Shown: positions 18,183-27,476, counted from the first letter of the stretch. The stretch is DNA of 64,000 nucleotides from Kordia sp039026955 (GCA_039026955.1 JBCCLH010000021.1:34218-98217); one strand, 5' to 3'. Notes: generated by a model not told the origin, from the sequence alone. Numbers and translations: made by a program.

Positions 18183-18593
18183 ATGAACAACGACGAAGCC
18201 TTCCACCAACTCTCATATTACACCTTCGCACAACCGCGCGCATATTTCATTCATCAACATGTTGTAGACGCATATGCAGTGCAAGAAGCAGATGAAACCA
18301 CCAAACCTATCAAAATCGTTTTTGGACTTGTGGGACTGTATCTGTATTTGGAAAAAGGCTTTTCAGGGAAAGAAGTGCAATTATTTCACATGAAAATGGC
18401 AAAACGAAAGATTGAATGGCCAAAAATTGTATTACCAGAAGAAAGAGATGAAATTACCGTTTTGGATGTTTTAGCAACTCCAGATGCAGAAAAAGATAAA
18501 AAGATCAGACTTTGGTGTGAAAAGGTTTGGGAAGCTTTCGCTGAAAATAGAAAAGTAATCATTGATTTAGTCAATCACTATTTAAAAACTTAA
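18183..18593 (+). CDS. DUF5946 family protein
   Basis: 136 residues, soluble. H-Q-L-S-Y-Y-T (residues 8-14) and F-I-H-Q-H-V-V-D-A-Y (22-31) match the conserved start of DUF5946 as I remember it. His pairs suggest a metal site, but no activity is known. It is the last gene of the guaA-led run; a 660-bp gap with repeats follows. Confidence 0.65.
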   Translation: MNNDEAFHQLSYYTFAQPRAYFIHQHVVDAYAVQEADETTKPIKIVFGLVGLYLYLEKGFSGKEVQLFHMKMAKRKIEWPKIVLPEERDEITVLDVLATPDAEKDKKIRLWCEKVWEAFAENRKVIIDLVNHYLKT

Positions 18594-19256
18594 GGTTGAT
18601 TTAAAATTTCATCTATAATTCTGATTATCAAAAGCTAACTATTTGTCAAATCGAGCATTATCGAAATTAAAATATGTTTTAATTGAAGATAACTAGCGTA
18701 GCTATCGAGATTCCTTTGAAATTACAAATTCTTCACTGTTCTCAAGTAGTACAACTTGTAAAGGTTAAGTAATTTGTTGACACTTTTGGTATTAGATTTA
18801 CTAACGTCACTTCGAGTGATTTTTCGTGAAGAAATGAAGAAAAATTGTATCGAGAAGTACTTAGAAGTTGGTTTAAAAATACTGCTAACAAGTAGTTCTC
18901 GATACATTTTTATTTCGCTCTACTCTATAAAAACACTCGAACAGACGTTTGAGTAAGACAAAAATAATTCGTGAATTCGTGATAAGAAAAATGAGAGATA
19001 TACAGTTTTCAATATTTTTTCAAAATGATTTGCTTTTATCATAGAAATTAAAATAAAGATCAGTTGTTTATGAGTTAGTTACAAGCTATGAGGCGATTTT
19101 TATTAATCGAACTCAAGTAAAGCAGTATCTTACAACTGCAACTACATGAAAAAAGGGTTAAAATCCCCTTTTACAATATTACACATGAAGTATCTTTGAA
19201 TCTCCCCTAAATACGATAGTTTAATTGCGCTGTTAATTATATAAACTTACATATTT
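18594..19256. other. Gene-free stretch with an imperfect long hairpin
   Basis: It contains a TTTGTCAAATCGAGCATT unit near 18640 that recurs near 20820, then a long palindromic element (18806-18946, separate entry). The rest, up to the amidase start, is A/T-rich with nothing recognised. Reading frames here (for example 18774-18956) lie inside the palindrome and are not genes. Confidence 0.65.
18806..18946. repeat. Long imperfect palindromic element (MITE-like)
   Basis: Outer arms GTCACTTCGAGTGATTTTT (18806-18824) and AAAAACACTCGAACAGAC (18929-18946) are inverted. Inner arms GTATCGAGAAGTACTT (18847-18862) and AAGTAGTTCTCGATAC (18890-18905) pair with one mismatch. Half copies occur at about 24915-24962 and 25263-25315. 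No coding capacity. Confidence 0.65.
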
Positions 19257-19853
19257 ATGATCGTATTATTAGACAATGGACATGGTGGTTTGATCAACGG
19301 AACCTATCAAACACCTGGAAAACGTTCGCCAATTTGGAATGATGGTTCACAATTATTTGAAGGTGAATTCAACCGTGCAATCGTTAATGGAATCATTGAA
19401 GAACTCACTACGTTGCGCATTCCGTATGACAACATCGCGTCAGAATACAGAGATGTGACGTTGCAAACACGCGTTAACAGAGCCAATAAATACGGTTCTC
19501 GCGGCTGCTTTTATATCAGTGTACACTCCAATGCAGGTGGCGGACATGGAAGTGAAATATTTACCTCAGTTCGAAACACGCGAAGTGATGCCATTGCGAC
19601 AGTTTTTGGAGAAGAATTCAAAAGAGTTTTCCCTGATCGCAGATTACGAACCGATTTCTCGGATGGAGATTTAGACAAAGAAAAAAACTTCTATGTGTTA
19701 AAACATACCAGAATGCCAGCCATTTTGACGGAAAACTTCTTTATGGACAATGAAGAAGAATGCAAATCGATCTTAATGACACGCGAAGGACGCGCAAAAA
19801 TCATTCGCTATCATGTAGATGCGATCAAAAGAGTAAAAAATGAATTATTCTAA
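19257..19853 (+). CDS. N-acetylmuramoyl-L-alanine amidase (Amidase_3), no signal peptide
   Basis: 198 residues. Zinc amidase that cleaves between MurNAc and the stem peptide. Ligands and catalytic residues are in place: His9 (D-N-G-H-G-G), Glu35 (F-E-G-E-F-N), His90 (I-S-V-H-S-N-A) and Glu159 (L-T-E-N-F-F). It starts directly at the catalytic domain, without signal peptide, LysM or AMIN domain, unlike cell-division amidases. It therefore resembles phage-endolysin-style or otherwise non-Sec amidases. It is followed closely by a small lipoprotein gene and a small helical protein gene, likely co-transcribed. Confidence 0.85.
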   Translation: MIVLLDNGHGGLINGTYQTPGKRSPIWNDGSQLFEGEFNRAIVNGIIEELTTLRIPYDNIASEYRDVTLQTRVNRANKYGSRGCFYISVHSNAGGGHGSEIFTSVRNTRSDAIATVFGEEFKRVFPDRRLRTDFSDGDLDKEKNFYVLKHTRMPAILTENFFMDNEEECKSILMTREGRAKIIRYHVDAIKRVKNELF

Positions 19854-19873
19854 TCTATTATAACACCTCAATT

Positions 19874-20338
19874 ATGAAAACACGTTTTTATGCAGTGTAC
19901 GTCAGTGCATTGGCATTTTTCTTAGTGACTTCTTGTGCTTCACTTCGTACGGCAGCTTTTGATCAATATTCGTATCAAAAAGGAACAGAAATCAAAGTCG
20001 ATGCGCAAAACTTGATGGGCAAAGCCACCATGTCTTATGACTCACAAGCTGCAGCCATTGAAGCTTTGCAAATAGAGCTTGCCAAAATGGTAGAATACGA
20101 AAAAAATAAACCAGATAACAAAATCAGCTATGCGATGTGGAAAATGATCGCAAATCCAGATAAAAAATTTATCGGAGGTTTCTTAAAACGCTGGAAAGAG
20201 AAAAGTACACTGTCTAGTTTCTTTATCACAGAAGCCAAAGGACAAGTGGTAGAAGCATTGGACTTAATTTTACAATACGAAGCAAAAAAAGATCCTGCCG
20301 CAGCAAAGCGACTCGAAGGAATGCTAGCATCACAATAA
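19874..20338 (+). CDS. Small lipoprotein of unknown function
   Basis: 154 residues with a lipobox (F-L-V-T-S-C, Cys about 21), so it is probably outer-membrane anchored. The rest is helical, with an A-A-A-I-E-A-L-Q-I-E segment and no recognised domain. It starts 20 bp after the amidase, so a joint role in cell-wall work is reasonable but unproven. Confidence 0.7.
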   Translation: MKTRFYAVYVSALAFFLVTSCASLRTAAFDQYSYQKGTEIKVDAQNLMGKATMSYDSQAAAIEALQIELAKMVEYEKNKPDNKISYAMWKMIANPDKKFIGGFLKRWKEKSTLSSFFITEAKGQVVEALDLILQYEAKKDPAAAKRLEGMLASQ

Positions 20339-20361
20339 CGACATAACAACACTTTTATAAC

Positions 20362-20718
20362 ATGGACTTTAAAGATTTACTAAAAGAACTAAAAGGAAAC
20401 TTATTACACTTAATGGGTGCTAAGTTTGACGATTTAAAAGCAGAGTCAAAAAAAGACGTGCAAGACTTCTTAAACGCTTCCAAAGACAAGCTAGAACGCT
20501 GGACAACCTTATTGGCACAAGGCAACATCACACTTGATGATTACAAATGGTTGGTAGAAAGCCAAAAAGATTTAGTCGTACTCCAAGGATTGTACGCTGC
20601 AGGTGTTTCTAAAATTAAATTAGGACACTTAAAAAACAGCATTCTCGATACCGTAATACAAACAGCGATTGGTTTTGTACAACCAAAACTGGACAACGAT
20701 AATGAAGCGAATGCTTAA
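20362..20718 (+). CDS. Small helical hypothetical protein
   Basis: 118 residues, no signal peptide or clear membrane segment, predicted mostly helical (M-D-F-K-D-L-L-K-E-L...; Lys/Asp-rich to about residue 75, more apolar from 76 to 108). It is 23 bp after the lipoprotein gene and is the third gene of the amidase cassette. No family recognised. Its amphipathic helices would fit a protein- or membrane-associating partner. Confidence 0.65.
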   Translation: MDFKDLLKELKGNLLHLMGAKFDDLKAESKKDVQDFLNASKDKLERWTTLLAQGNITLDDYKWLVESQKDLVVLQGLYAAGVSKIKLGHLKNSILDTVIQTAIGFVQPKLDNDNEANA

Positions 20719-20997
20719 TGTAAGGAATTAGGAATTAGGGAGTAGGGATTAGTTTTTTCTAAAACTAGTTTGATGATTATTTTTATGATACGATTTGAGT
20801 ATTGAAAGTTTACTATTTGTCAAATCGAGCATTGCTAAGAGCACTTAGCGTAGCTATAAAGATTTCATTGAACATAAATTTGTCTTACTCTGTCAAACTT
20901 ACTGCATTGATAATCAGTTTTATCAGAAAAAAATACAAAGGTTGAATACACTTGAAAAATAGTTATTCAACCTTTATTAATTATAAATTCTTCTTTG
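20719..20997. other. Gap before pyrG with a hairpin
   Basis: It contains the TTTGTCAAATCGAGCATT repeat (about 20817-20834) shared with the 18.6 kb gap. Near the end is a perfect 12-bp stem (20937-20948 with 20964-20975, 15-nt loop) that may terminate the amidase transcript or act in the pyrG upstream region; it has no long T-run. Confidence 0.5.
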
Positions 20998-21005
20998 TAC
21001 TTTTG
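20998..21005 (+). promoter_or_regulatory. -7 element of pyrG
   Basis: TACTTTTG matches TAnnTTTG, 37 bp upstream of the pyrG ATG. It also shows that the upstream in-frame ATG near 20995 overlaps the promoter and is not the start. Confidence 0.65.
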
Positions 21006-21042
21006 CCGCCGAACACAACAACACAACAACATAAATACACTA

Positions 21043-22677
21043 ATGGCAAACACCAAATACATATTTGTAACGGGAGGTGTGACCTCTTCTTTGGGAAAAG
21101 GTATCATAGCAGCTTCACTCGCTAAATTACTACAGGCAAGAGGTTACAGAACTACTATCCAAAAACTAGATCCATACATTAATGTCGATCCTGGAACGCT
21201 AAATCCGTATGAACATGGCGAATGTTATGTGACGGACGATGGCGCAGAAACCGATTTGGATTTAGGGCATTACGAACGTTTTTTAAATGTTCCGACGTCA
21301 CAAGCAAATAATGTCACAACAGGACGTATTTACCAAAGCGTAATTGAAAAAGAGCGTAGAGGTGAATTCTTAGGAAAAACGGTGCAAGTCATTCCACACA
21401 TTACCAACGAAATCAAAGAACGTATCCAGATTCTTGGGAACTCTGGAAACTACGATATTGTCATTACAGAAATCGGAGGAACGGTGGGAGATATTGAATC
21501 GTTACCGTATATTGAATCTGTTCGTCAGTTATTGTGGGAATTGGGAGAAGACAACGGAATGGTAATTCACCTAACCTTAGTTCCGTATCTTTCTGCTGCA
21601 GGCGAATTAAAAACGAAACCAACGCAACATTCTGTAAAAACCTTGATGGAAAGCGGAATCAAAGCAGATGTATTGGTGTGTAGAACGGAGCATGAACTTT
21701 CAGAAGAATTGCGTCACAAATTGGCGTTATTTTGTAATGTAAAGCGTGAAGCGGTGATTCAATCGATTGATGCGAAGACGATTTACGACGTGCCGAATTT
21801 AATGTTGGAAGAAGGACTAGATACGGTAGTCTTGAAAAAGTTAAACCTAGCAGACGACGGAAGACCAGCATTAACGGTTTGGAATGAATTCTTAACCAAA
21901 CTAAAAAATCCAAAAAGTGAAGTCACAATCGGATTGGTTGGAAAATATGTAGAACTGCAAGACTCTTACAAATCGATTTTAGAATCGTTCATTCATGCAG
22001 GCGCAGAAAACGAAATCAAAGTAAAAGTGGAGTCGATTCACTCAGAACATATCACAGAAAAAGCGATTGCTGAGAAATTTAAAAATCTGGATGGAATTCT
22101 AGTCGCGCCAGGATTTGGAGATCGTGGAATTGAAGGAAAAATTCGTGCGGTACAATATGCACGTGAACACAATGTACCATTCTTAGGAATCTGCTTAGGA
22201 ATGCAAATGGCAGTGATTGAATTTTCAAGAAACATCTTAGGTTTAGACAGTGCCAACTCTACAGAAATGAATCCGAATACGGCAAGTCCTGTGATCAGTC
22301 TGATGGAAGAACAAAAAAATGTACAAAACAAGGGTGGAACCATGCGTTTAGGAGCTTGGGAATGTGAGTTGAAAGAAGGAAGTAAGGTACATGACATCTA
22401 TGAGAAGTCGATGATCTTAGAACGTCATCGCCATCGTTATGAATTTAACAATGATTACAAAGAAAGAATAGAAAATGCTGGTTTGATCGCTACAGGATTC
22501 AATCCAAAAACTGGGTTGGTAGAAATTGTAGAATTGCCGTCGCACCCTTGGTTTGTGGGCGTTCAGTACCATCCAGAATATAAAAGTACCGTAGCCAATC
22601 CGCATCCATTATTTGTGGCGTTTGTAAAAGCGGCGTTGGTGCATGCAGAAAACAAACAAAATGCCACTATGGCATAA
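21043..22677 (+). CDS. pyrG: CTP synthase
   Basis: 544 residues from ATG 21043; the longer upstream frame overlaps the promoter. Aminates UTP to CTP using glutamine and ATP. Synthetase domain 1-270 with the P-loop-like G-G-V-T-S-S-L-G-K-G near the start. Class I glutaminase domain about 295-535 with nucleophile Cys in L-G-I-C-L-G-M-Q and H-P-E in the C-terminal part (Y-H-P-E-Y). yidC follows about 100 bp later on the same strand, a common neighbour in Flavobacteriia. Confidence 0.96.
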   Translation: MANTKYIFVTGGVTSSLGKGIIAASLAKLLQARGYRTTIQKLDPYINVDPGTLNPYEHGECYVTDDGAETDLDLGHYERFLNVPTSQANNVTTGRIYQSVIEKERRGEFLGKTVQVIPHITNEIKERIQILGNSGNYDIVITEIGGTVGDIESLPYIESVRQLLWELGEDNGMVIHLTLVPYLSAAGELKTKPTQHSVKTLMESGIKADVLVCRTEHELSEELRHKLALFCNVKREAVIQSIDAKTIYDVPNLMLEEGLDTVVLKKLNLADDGRPALTVWNEFLTKLKNPKSEVTIGLVGKYVELQDSYKSILESFIHAGAENEIKVKVESIHSEHITEKAIAEKFKNLDGILVAPGFGDRGIEGKIRAVQYAREHNVPFLGICLGMQMAVIEFSRNILGLDSANSTEMNPNTASPVISLMEEQKNVQNKGGTMRLGAWECELKEGSKVHDIYEKSMILERHRHRYEFNNDYKERIENAGLIATGFNPKTGLVEIVELPSHPWFVGVQYHPEYKSTVANPHPLFVAFVKAALVHAENKQNATMA

Positions 22678-22780
22678 AAACGAAATTTGGATACTTTTTT
22701 GAGTAACAAAACTTTAAAAAAGATGTCTAGTACACTGAGATTAAAATCTTTTTACGAGATTCGCATAAATTAATTATTGA

Positions 22781-24718
22781 ATGGAAGAAAACAAGTTTGA
22801 TTACAAACAATTAATAGGATTTGCTTTAATAGCTTTAATTGGAGTTTTTTGGTTAAATACCATGAAACCTACACCAGAAGAAGAAGCCGCAGCTAAAAAA
22901 GCAGCCGCAGAAAAAAACAAAACGGAACAAGTTGCTACCGATAGTACAGGAATTAACACTACCAATACGGTTCTTGAAAATTCAACCTTAGACTTGACTG
23001 ATTCCACGCAAGTGGCAAAATATAAAAACGCCACAGGAGCTTTTGGCTTTAACGCTGGAAAAGTTTCTATGGATGAGGTGACTACGATTGAAAATGAGCT
23101 AATCTCTCTTAAAATTAGCAACAAAGGTGGACAAATCATTGAGGCGCAGGTAAAAGCAACGAAAAAAGGTGATAAAATAGAAAAATTGGTCACCTATGAC
23201 GAAAAGCCTGTATACCTGATCAAAGATGGAAACGCTTCATTTGGATTGAATTTGACAACTGCCGAAAATAGAGTCATCAACACACAAGATTTAGCCTTTG
23301 AACCAACATATTCAGAAAGTAATGGTGTGAAGTCACTTTCGATGAAATTAAAAGTAGCGCCGAATAAATACTTGGAATACTTATACGAGTTGAAAGATGA
23401 TTACATGATGGATTTCACTGTGCGTTCGCAAGGATTGAACGGAATGATCAATGCGAGTCAACCTGTAAGCATGGAGTGGAAGCTGAAAAGTTTTAGACAT
23501 GCAAAAAGTGTGACGTATGAAAATCGTTACACGGAAGTAGTCTACGAATATGAAGATGGAAAAGATAGCTACTTAGGACAAGGAAATGATGAAGAATCGG
23601 CAAAAGGAGTGACGTGGATTGGATACAAGCAACATTTCTTTACGTCCATTTTATTAACAGATACCGCATTTAGAAGAGCAAATTTGACTTCGGAAGACAT
23701 CGTTGACAGTGAAATGGCTGAAAAAGATGTGGAATTCTTAAAGAACTTTAATTCGGTAATTCCTTTAGAATTAAAAGGTGGAGAATTAAATTATTCCATG
23801 GATTTATATCACGGTCCAGCAGATTATGATACGCTATCTTCCTATGACAGAAACTTAGATGAAATTGTACCATTAGGATGGGGAATCTTTGGATGGATCA
23901 ACCGTTACTTCTTAATTCCGTTGTACGGATTCTTAAGTATGTTTTTACCTGCGGGAATCGCGATTATTATTATGACGATCATGGTTCGATTGTTACTATC
24001 GCCTATCACATACAAATCGTACTTATCGCAAGCGAAGATGAAAGTCATTCGTCCGGAGATCAACGAGCTTAACCAAAAGTACAAGGACGATGCCATGAAG
24101 AAGCAGCAAGAAACCATGAAATTATACGGAAAAGCAGGCGTAAGTCCTATGGCAGGATGTATTCCAGCATTAATGCAGATTCCTGTATTTTACGCGCTAT
24201 TCATGTTCTTCCCATCAGCGTTCCAATTACGACAAGAAAGTTTCCTGTGGGCAGAAGATTTATCGTCGTATGACACCATTTACAAATTCCCAGAAGGATT
24301 CAGTATTCCACTATATGGAGATCATATCAGTTTATTCCCAATTTTGGCATCCATTGCAATTTTCTTTTACATGCGTATGACGACGGGACAACAAATGAGT
24401 TCGATGTCGCAACCACAAGAAGGAATGCCAGACATGAGTAAAATGATGAAATATATGATGTATTTCTCTCCATTACTAATGTTATTTTTCTTTAACAACT
24501 ACGCGAGTGGATTGAGTTTATACTACTTCGTATCCAACTTAATTACCATCGGAATCATGTTAGTCATCAAGAAATACATCCTTGATGAAGAAAAGATTCA
24601 CGCGCAAATCGAAATCAACAAGAAGAAGCCGAAAAAGCAAAACCGTTTCCAACGTAAAATGCAGGAAATGATGGAGCAAGCTGAAGCACAGAAAAAGGCG
24701 AATAACAAAAGAAAATAG
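22781..24718 (+). CDS. yidC: Membrane protein insertase YidC
   Basis: 645 residues. Inserts and folds inner-membrane proteins alone or with Sec. N-terminal transmembrane helix at about 11-28, then a long periplasmic beta-sandwich domain (about 100-350) as in Gram-negative YidC. The five-helix insertase core lies at about 365-600, including P-L-Y-G-F-L and G-C-I-P-A-L-M-Q-I-P-V-F-Y-A-L. It ends with a strongly basic Lys/Gln tail that may contact the ribosome. A hairpin terminator lies about 130 bp downstream. Confidence 0.95.
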   Translation: MEENKFDYKQLIGFALIALIGVFWLNTMKPTPEEEAAAKKAAAEKNKTEQVATDSTGINTTNTVLENSTLDLTDSTQVAKYKNATGAFGFNAGKVSMDEVTTIENELISLKISNKGGQIIEAQVKATKKGDKIEKLVTYDEKPVYLIKDGNASFGLNLTTAENRVINTQDLAFEPTYSESNGVKSLSMKLKVAPNKYLEYLYELKDDYMMDFTVRSQGLNGMINASQPVSMEWKLKSFRHAKSVTYENRYTEVVYEYEDGKDSYLGQGNDEESAKGVTWIGYKQHFFTSILLTDTAFRRANLTSEDIVDSEMAEKDVEFLKNFNSVIPLELKGGELNYSMDLYHGPADYDTLSSYDRNLDEIVPLGWGIFGWINRYFLIPLYGFLSMFLPAGIAIIIMTIMVRLLLSPITYKSYLSQAKMKVIRPEINELNQKYKDDAMKKQQETMKLYGKAGVSPMAGCIPALMQIPVFYALFMFFPSAFQLRQESFLWAEDLSSYDTIYKFPEGFSIPLYGDHISLFPILASIAIFFYMRMTTGQQMSSMSQPQEGMPDMSKMMKYMMYFSPLLMLFFFNNYASGLSLYYFVSNLITIGIMLVIKKYILDEEKIHAQIEINKKKPKKQNRFQRKMQEMMEQAEAQKKANNKRK

Positions 24719-24849
24719 TTTTTTAGACTCGTTCCTGTGTAGGCAGGAATCTTTTAGACCGTGCTTCGCACTTTTAGACTGCTTCGTTTTTAGACAAGTT
24801 CTAATGAAGTTGGAGGAATTATAAAAAGTAAATAATTTTCAATTATATA

Positions 24850-24882
24850 AAAGCTTCTCAGTTTTGAGGAGCTTTGTTTTTT
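24850..24882 (+). terminator. Intrinsic terminator after yidC
   Basis: An 11-bp stem with one G-T wobble (24850-24860 with 24865-24875), a 4-nt loop, then a T-run. Confidence 0.7.
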
Positions 24883-24889
24883 ATGTAAA

Positions 24890-25660
24890 ACTCTAAAATA
24901 GTATTTGTTTCAAAGTACTTCTCGACACAATTTTTCGTCCCTCAAAATCACCCGAAGTGATGGTTGTAAATTTAAATTTGAAACTATAAAAAGACTTATA
25001 TACGCCATCTAACGTAGTGAAACAATCTGTCAAAATCAAAGTAAAATTAGTCTTCGAAAGGAACAGATTGCCACAAGTTTTTCCAAAACTTTCGCAATGA
25101 CGTATCATACACAATCATCAGTCAATTTCTATTACAAAAGCAAGTGGTATTCCACAATCTTTGTTACGTCTTTGCGAACGCAGTGAAGCAATCCGTTTTT
25201 GGTAAAGCATCTCATTTTCTTTGAAAGACATTTACACATTTTCAAATTGATAATTAAAAAACGTCAGTTCGAGTGTTTTTATAAAGCACAGCGGAATAAA
25301 AATGTATCGAGAACAGCTTGAAACGCAATGGTTGAAGTATGTAAGTAGAAGAATACTACCTAAAAACAGAACAAGAAAAGGGTGCAGCTAAAGCGTTTAC
25401 AGGAATAAAAAAATAGTTTTTGAGCATAATTTATACTACACTATTTACAAAACTACACTTCGAAAGCAATTCAAAGTTCAACATCCAACATCCACAACAA
25501 AAAAAGTCTAAAAATCTAAAAGCAAAGCGGTCTAAGAGATTTCTGCCAATGCAGAAACAAGTCTAACAGTAGCGAAGCTGCAGTCTAAGAGGTTTTGCGT
25601 AAGCAGAAATAAGTCTAACAAGCGAGGCGGTCTAACATCTAATAAATATTAAATTTTAAC
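24890..25660. repeat. Repeat-filled gap between yidC and the alginate lyase gene
   Basis: About 770 bp without a credible gene. It holds half copies of the GTCAGTTCGAG / CTTCTCGA palindromic element (about 24915-24962 and 25263-25315) and a CGTCATTGCGA-type inverted-arm element (about 25014-25106) with a second arm near 25160-25200. At 25506-25642 are several units with the GTCTAACAGCGAAGCGGTCTAA pattern, also seen near 9100, 27530, 33400 and 47100-47870. The small minus-strand frame at 24893-25114 lies within these repeats. Confidence 0.65.
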
Positions 25661-25734
25661 CACTACTTTTTATAAGATCATCATTTTTTTAACGAAAAAT
25701 TTAGAAATACATAACGAAACTCAATCTTTTTATA

Positions 25735-25776
25735 TATTTTTGGTAAACCAAACTGGTTTACCAAATTGGTTTACCA
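25735..25776 (+). promoter_or_regulatory. Promoter plus three phased operator-like repeats before the alginate lyase gene
   Basis: A -7 element TATTTTTG (25735-25742) is immediately followed by TGGTAAACCA (25741-25750), TGGTTTACCA (25754-25763) and TGGTTTACCA (25767-25776). The three 10-mers are spaced exactly 13 bp apart; the first is inverted relative to the others. They cover the expected transcription start, which suits a repressor. The regulator is not identified. Confidence 0.6.
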
Positions 25777-25807
25777 AAATAACTAACATAAACTTAAACT
25801 AACAAAA

Positions 25808-26659
25808 ATGAAAAAACGAAACTCAAACCAAAAGAAAATCGTACATATGTGGTTAGTGATGCTATTATTTAGTGCATTTATCATGAGCTGTTCAGAGGAT
25901 GCAGTTTTAGAAGATGTTGCTTTAGAGGAGGAAACTGTTGATCAAGGTGTTGCCAAATTTGCTTCTACAGGTTCCTTTACGCTGAATAACATACAAATTG
26001 AAACCACTAAAAGTTGTTCAAGCGGTACGCGGACTGTTTCTAAAAATGCAACGGATACAAACAATACAGACGGAGGTACAAACGATAGCTATTTCATCGG
26101 AAAATACAAAAGAAATAGTGATGGTTCCTATAAATTAACCAGTTGCAAAGAAAAAAGCAGAAGAACAGAATGGAAACAAAAATCTGGACAAGAAGCTTCT
26201 TTAAACAACTCGAGAACAATGACGTATAAAGCAAAATTTAGTGATTATCCTTCTGGTGGAGTTACCATTGCGCAACTTCACAACAGAGGAGCTGCGGAAA
26301 GACCTTTGCTACGAGTAGAAATTAAGAATGGAAAAATAAGATGTTATATCACGACCACTTACAAGAAAAATCAAGGTTCTACTTATGAAACTTCATTACA
26401 AAGTTATAAAGCTGGAGCTGATTTAGACTTAAAAATGGAAGTAGGGAATAATAGAGTTAAAATTACTGTAAAAACAGGTTCGGTGACAAGAACAGCCACG
26501 TATACTACGAATAATTCTAATTACAAAAAAGTAATCCATAGTAAATGGTTTGACAGTGGCGTAAAGAATGATTTCTACTTCAAAGCAGGTGTGTATAATG
26601 ATTCAGGTGATGGATCAAAAACACCAGATGCTACCTTCAAATCTTTTGTAATTAACTAA
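25808..26659 (+). CDS. Polysaccharide lyase family 7 (alginate lyase-like) lipoprotein
   Basis: 283 residues with a lipobox (F-I-M-S-C, Cys28) and an acidic linker (about 30-50). The PL7 jelly-roll signatures are present in order: R-R-T-E-W-K (118-123, the R-T/S-E-L-R site), Q-L-H (156-158, the Q-I/V-H catalytic site) and Y-F-K-A-G-V-Y-N (257-264, with catalytic Tyr263). Acts by beta-elimination on alginate or a related uronic polymer. The Q-L-H and W variants are slightly off consensus, so substrate preference is open. It is a single gene without a neighbouring SusCD pair. A terminator lies about 225 bp downstream. Confidence 0.85.
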   Translation: MKKRNSNQKKIVHMWLVMLLFSAFIMSCSEDAVLEDVALEEETVDQGVAKFASTGSFTLNNIQIETTKSCSSGTRTVSKNATDTNNTDGGTNDSYFIGKYKRNSDGSYKLTSCKEKSRRTEWKQKSGQEASLNNSRTMTYKAKFSDYPSGGVTIAQLHNRGAAERPLLRVEIKNGKIRCYITTTYKKNQGSTYETSLQSYKAGADLDLKMEVGNNRVKITVKTGSVTRTATYTTNNSNYKKVIHSKWFDSGVKNDFYFKAGVYNDSGDGSKTPDATFKSFVIN

Positions 26660-26716
26660 CGTGAGTTCGACATAAGAAATCATCAAATTACTCGTAATTA
26701 ATTGAAAAATAAACAT

Positions 26717-26793
26717 TTGTCAGTTCGAGCGCAGTCGAGAACACTATAAAAGTTAAAACTTCAATTGAATCTCGACTGCGCTCGATTTGACAA
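26717..26793. repeat. Inverted repeat of GTCAGTTCGAG type
   Basis: 24-bp arms (26717-26740 and 26770-26793) are inverted with two mismatches, around a 29-nt A/T-rich centre. The arm starts TTGTCAGTTCGAG, as in the half elements near 25263. It forms a strong hairpin in either strand. Confidence 0.65.
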
Positions 26794-26883
26794 TTTCTGT
26801 AAATTATTGACAATTATGTATTTAACGGAATAGTTATATCTAATTCACGTTAACTAGAATTTCTTAGTAAACTAAAAAAACAT

Positions 26884-26923
26884 AAAACCCGGAGAATATC
26901 AATAGGGTACAAAACGGGTTTTT
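26884..26923 (+). terminator. Terminator-like hairpin after the alginate lyase gene
   Basis: An 8-bp stem AAAACCCG / CGGGTTTT (26884-26891 with 26915-26922), a 23-nt loop and T-rich 3' flank. Confidence 0.5.
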
Positions 26924-26952
26924 GTTTTTATTTTAATACCAAACAAGGGTTC

Positions 26953-27339
26953 CTAGATAATATCCAATCGATCAATTTTCCAATACACATACGATCCAAT
27001 AACTTTCTCATCATTGGTCCAGTTTCCTGTGTCTAATTCAAATTCGCCAAAGTCAATCATAACGGGATTGATGGTTCTAATGATACCATACGCTTCATAT
27101 TCCCAATCTCCTTTGCGTTCAATCTTTATTTCTTTATCACGATTTTCCGAAAAGATAATTTCCCATTCCAAATCAGCGTATAGTGCATTTAAATCTAATG
27201 CAATTTGCTGTCTTTCTTTCAGCTCAACTCCATAAGAAAACGCCTGAATAATACCACCATTCTTTCCTCGAAACGAAACAGTCCCTTCAAAGTTTTTTTC
27301 GTTGAGAAACCAATCAGTTTTTAGTATTTCCGTAGTCAT
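26953..27339 (-). CDS. Hypothetical small soluble protein
   Basis: 128 residues from ATG 27339; the slightly longer frame would need a TTG start. No signal peptide. Rich in beta-type sequence with many Trp/Tyr (W-F-L-N-E, W-E-I-I-F, D-W-E-Y-E-A-Y-G) and acidic residues; I do not recognise the family. It is an isolated gene convergent with the alginate lyase transcript. Confidence 0.6.
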   Translation of the reverse strand: MTTEILKTDWFLNEKNFEGTVSFRGKNGGIIQAFSYGVELKERQQIALDLNALYADLEWEIIFSENRDKEIKIERKGDWEYEAYGIIRTINPVMIDFGEFELDTGNWTNDEKVIGSYVYWKIDRLDII

Positions 27340-27476
27340 TTTCAAAAATAAAAATTATAAAGTAACAGATTGCTTCATTGTATAAGCAATGAAAAATCAA
27401 AGCATACAAATTTCGAAGAAATTAAAAAATAAAGTAAAGCCCAATAAAACAGGAGAAACAACAGAAAGCCTGAATT

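Noticed and set aside
18774..18956. 60-residue plus-strand frame
   Set aside because: Falls on the long palindromic element; the opposite strand is also open for the same reason.
24893..25114. 73-residue minus-strand frame
   Set aside because: Lies inside copies of dispersed non-coding repeats.
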